DNA of 5,713 nucleotides from Bryobacterales bacterium. GTDB taxonomy: Bacteria; Acidobacteriota; Terriglobia; Bryobacterales; Bryobacteraceae. The translations under genes were made by a program, and so were the position numbers. A model generated the notes under the pieces. It saw nothing but the letters and a program-made list of their open reading frames with translations. It was not told the origin of the DNA and did no database searches. Location: NCBI GenBank assembly GCA_016789785.1, contig JAEUQE010000363.1, forward strand, positions 1-5,713, in the 5' to 3' direction. Of this stretch, positions 4,765-5,713 are shown in pieces. How positions within the stretch are numbered: the stretch's first letter is position 1; the number at the start of each line of letters is the position of its first letter.

Positions 4765-5713
4765 ATGGTTCGCAGAGTCTTGATCGCCGTTCTGATCGCA
4801 GCGCTGATGCAGGCGCAGCAGCAACCGCCGCCGCAACAAACGCCGCAACAGCAACCGCAAGCGCCACAGGCTGCGCCTCCGCCCACGCAAACTGCCTCAC
4901 CCGCGGGCAATCTGGTGCTTGATCTGCCCAATGCATCGCTGGTGGATGTGATCGGCATTCTCGCACGGCACCTTAAGCTGAACTACATTCTCGACCCGCG
5001 AGTGAAGGGCAGCGTCATCGTCAAAACCTTCGGCGAGATCAAGTCGGTCGACGTGCGTTCGCTGCTCGAAACGATTCTCCGCATCAACGGCGCCACCATG
5101 ATTCAAGTGGGCGACATCTATCGCATCGTGCCGATTGCGGAAGCGGGCCGGCTCCCCTTGAAGCCGCAAGCGAATCCCGAGTCAAAGGACATTCCTGAAG
5201 ACGAGCGGATGAGTCTGAATCTCATCTTCCTCAAGTACACGCAAGTCGGCGACATGGCGAAGCTGCTCGATCCTTTCCGGGGCGAGGGCTCGCAGGTGTC
5301 GATTTACGAGCCCGCCAATCTTCTGATGGTGCTCGATAACAACCGCAACATGCGGCGCACCATGGATCTCATCGCGATGTTCGACAGCGATTCCTTTGCC
5401 ACCAAGCGCGTGAAGACGTTTGAGGTGAAGGATGCGCGCCCCAGCGATCTGGCCAAGGAGCTCGAGAACGTCTTCAAGGCTTATGCGCTGAGCGAGAAGA
5501 CGAGCGCGGTGCGGTTCATCGCCGTGGATCGCATCGGCGTGCTGATCGGCGTTGCGCCTAACCCGGGCGTATTTGAAGAAGTGGAGAAGTGGATCAAGAA
5601 GCTGGACGTGCCCGTGAAGTCGAGCGCGCGTGCCACCGACAACTATGTGTACCGCGTGAAGTACGGGCGTGCCGAAACGCTCGCCATCGCGATCATGCAG
5701 CTTTATGGCGGCC
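4765..5713 (+). CDS. gspD: Type II secretion secretin GspD (5' part, cut by window end)
   Basis: GspD forms the outer-membrane ring through which folded exoproteins leave. The reading frame runs open to the window edge and gives 316 residues, about half of a usual secretin. Residues 1-17 are a signal peptide (VRRVLIAVLIAALMQA). Residues 18-47 are a Gln/Pro-rich linker with almost no other residue types. The N0 domain is about 49-124 (LVLDLPNASLVDVIGILARH, LNYILDPRVKGSVIV, ending YRIVPI). N1 is about 151-208 (LIFLKYTQVGDMAKLLDPF, ANLLMVLDNN, MRRTMDLIAMFD). N2 is about 216-283 (VKTFEVKDARPSDLAKELENVF, WIKKLDVP). N3 begins at about 293 (NYVYRVKYG). The beta-barrel secretin domain lies beyond the window. 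The N0-N1-N2-N3 plan without AMIN domains favours GspD over PilQ. Confidence 0.92.
   Translation, partial: MVRRVLIAVLIAALMQAQQQPPPQQTPQQQPQAPQAAPPPTQTASPAGNLVLDLPNASLVDVIGILARHLKLNYILDPRVKGSVIVKTFGEIKSVDVRSLLETILRINGATMIQVGDIYRIVPIAEAGRLPLKPQANPESKDIPEDERMSLNLIFLKYTQVGDMAKLLDPFRGEGSQVSIYEPANLLMVLDNNRNMRRTMDLIAMFDSDSFATKRVKTFEVKDARPSDLAKELENVFKAYALSEKTSAVRFIAVDRIGVLIGVAPNPGVFEEVEKWIKKLDVPVKSSARATDNYVYRVKYGRAETLAIAIMQLYGG

Overview
The window is GC-rich and carries, all on the + strand, the back half of a type II secretion (T2SS) or closely related type IV pilus-like operon, preceded by a repeat-rich stretch of about 0.6 kb. The protein style suggests a soil Acidobacteriota (Bryobacterales/Solibacter-like). 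The clues are Ala/Pro-rich linkers, a GspC-like protein ending in a GDTSPAGT...C-R-W tail, and a small secreted protein with a W-I-Y-x-x-TPFG motif. That assignment rests on recall of protein style, not on a search.

Region 1-618 has no recognisable gene. It holds a tandem array with a 177-bp period: a degenerate part-copy at 71-159, full copies at 160-336 and 337-513, and a part-copy at 514-581. The array is bracketed by two inverted copies of a two-hairpin, REP-like element (28-70 on +, 555-596 on -). The paired bases of these two elements covary, so they look like real structured repeats. A reading frame stays open across the whole stretch in the gspK frame, but the mismatches between repeat copies show no codon-position bias, so I treat it as non-coding and start gspK at GTG 619.

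Region 619-5713 is a tight gene run. It encodes GspK (minor pseudopilin of the tip complex), GspL (PilM-like actin fold, one membrane segment, PilN-like periplasmic domain), GspM/PilO-like protein, a GspC/PilP-like protein with an HR domain, a small secreted protein of unknown function, and the secretin GspD, cut by the window end after N0-N1-N2. GspL/GspM and GspM/GspC overlap by 4 nt with strong Shine-Dalgarno sites; the other gaps are 10 to 24 nt.

Together L, M and the C-like protein would form the inner-membrane assembly platform. The C-like protein would reach across the periplasm to the N0 domain of the GspD ring, and K would cap the pseudopilus. The order L-M-C-x-D matches pilM-N-O-P-Q of type IV pili (with M and N fused), not the usual gspC-D-E...L-M order. 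This order, the extra secreted protein between C and D, and the repeat cassette upstream of gspK are the main points of interest.
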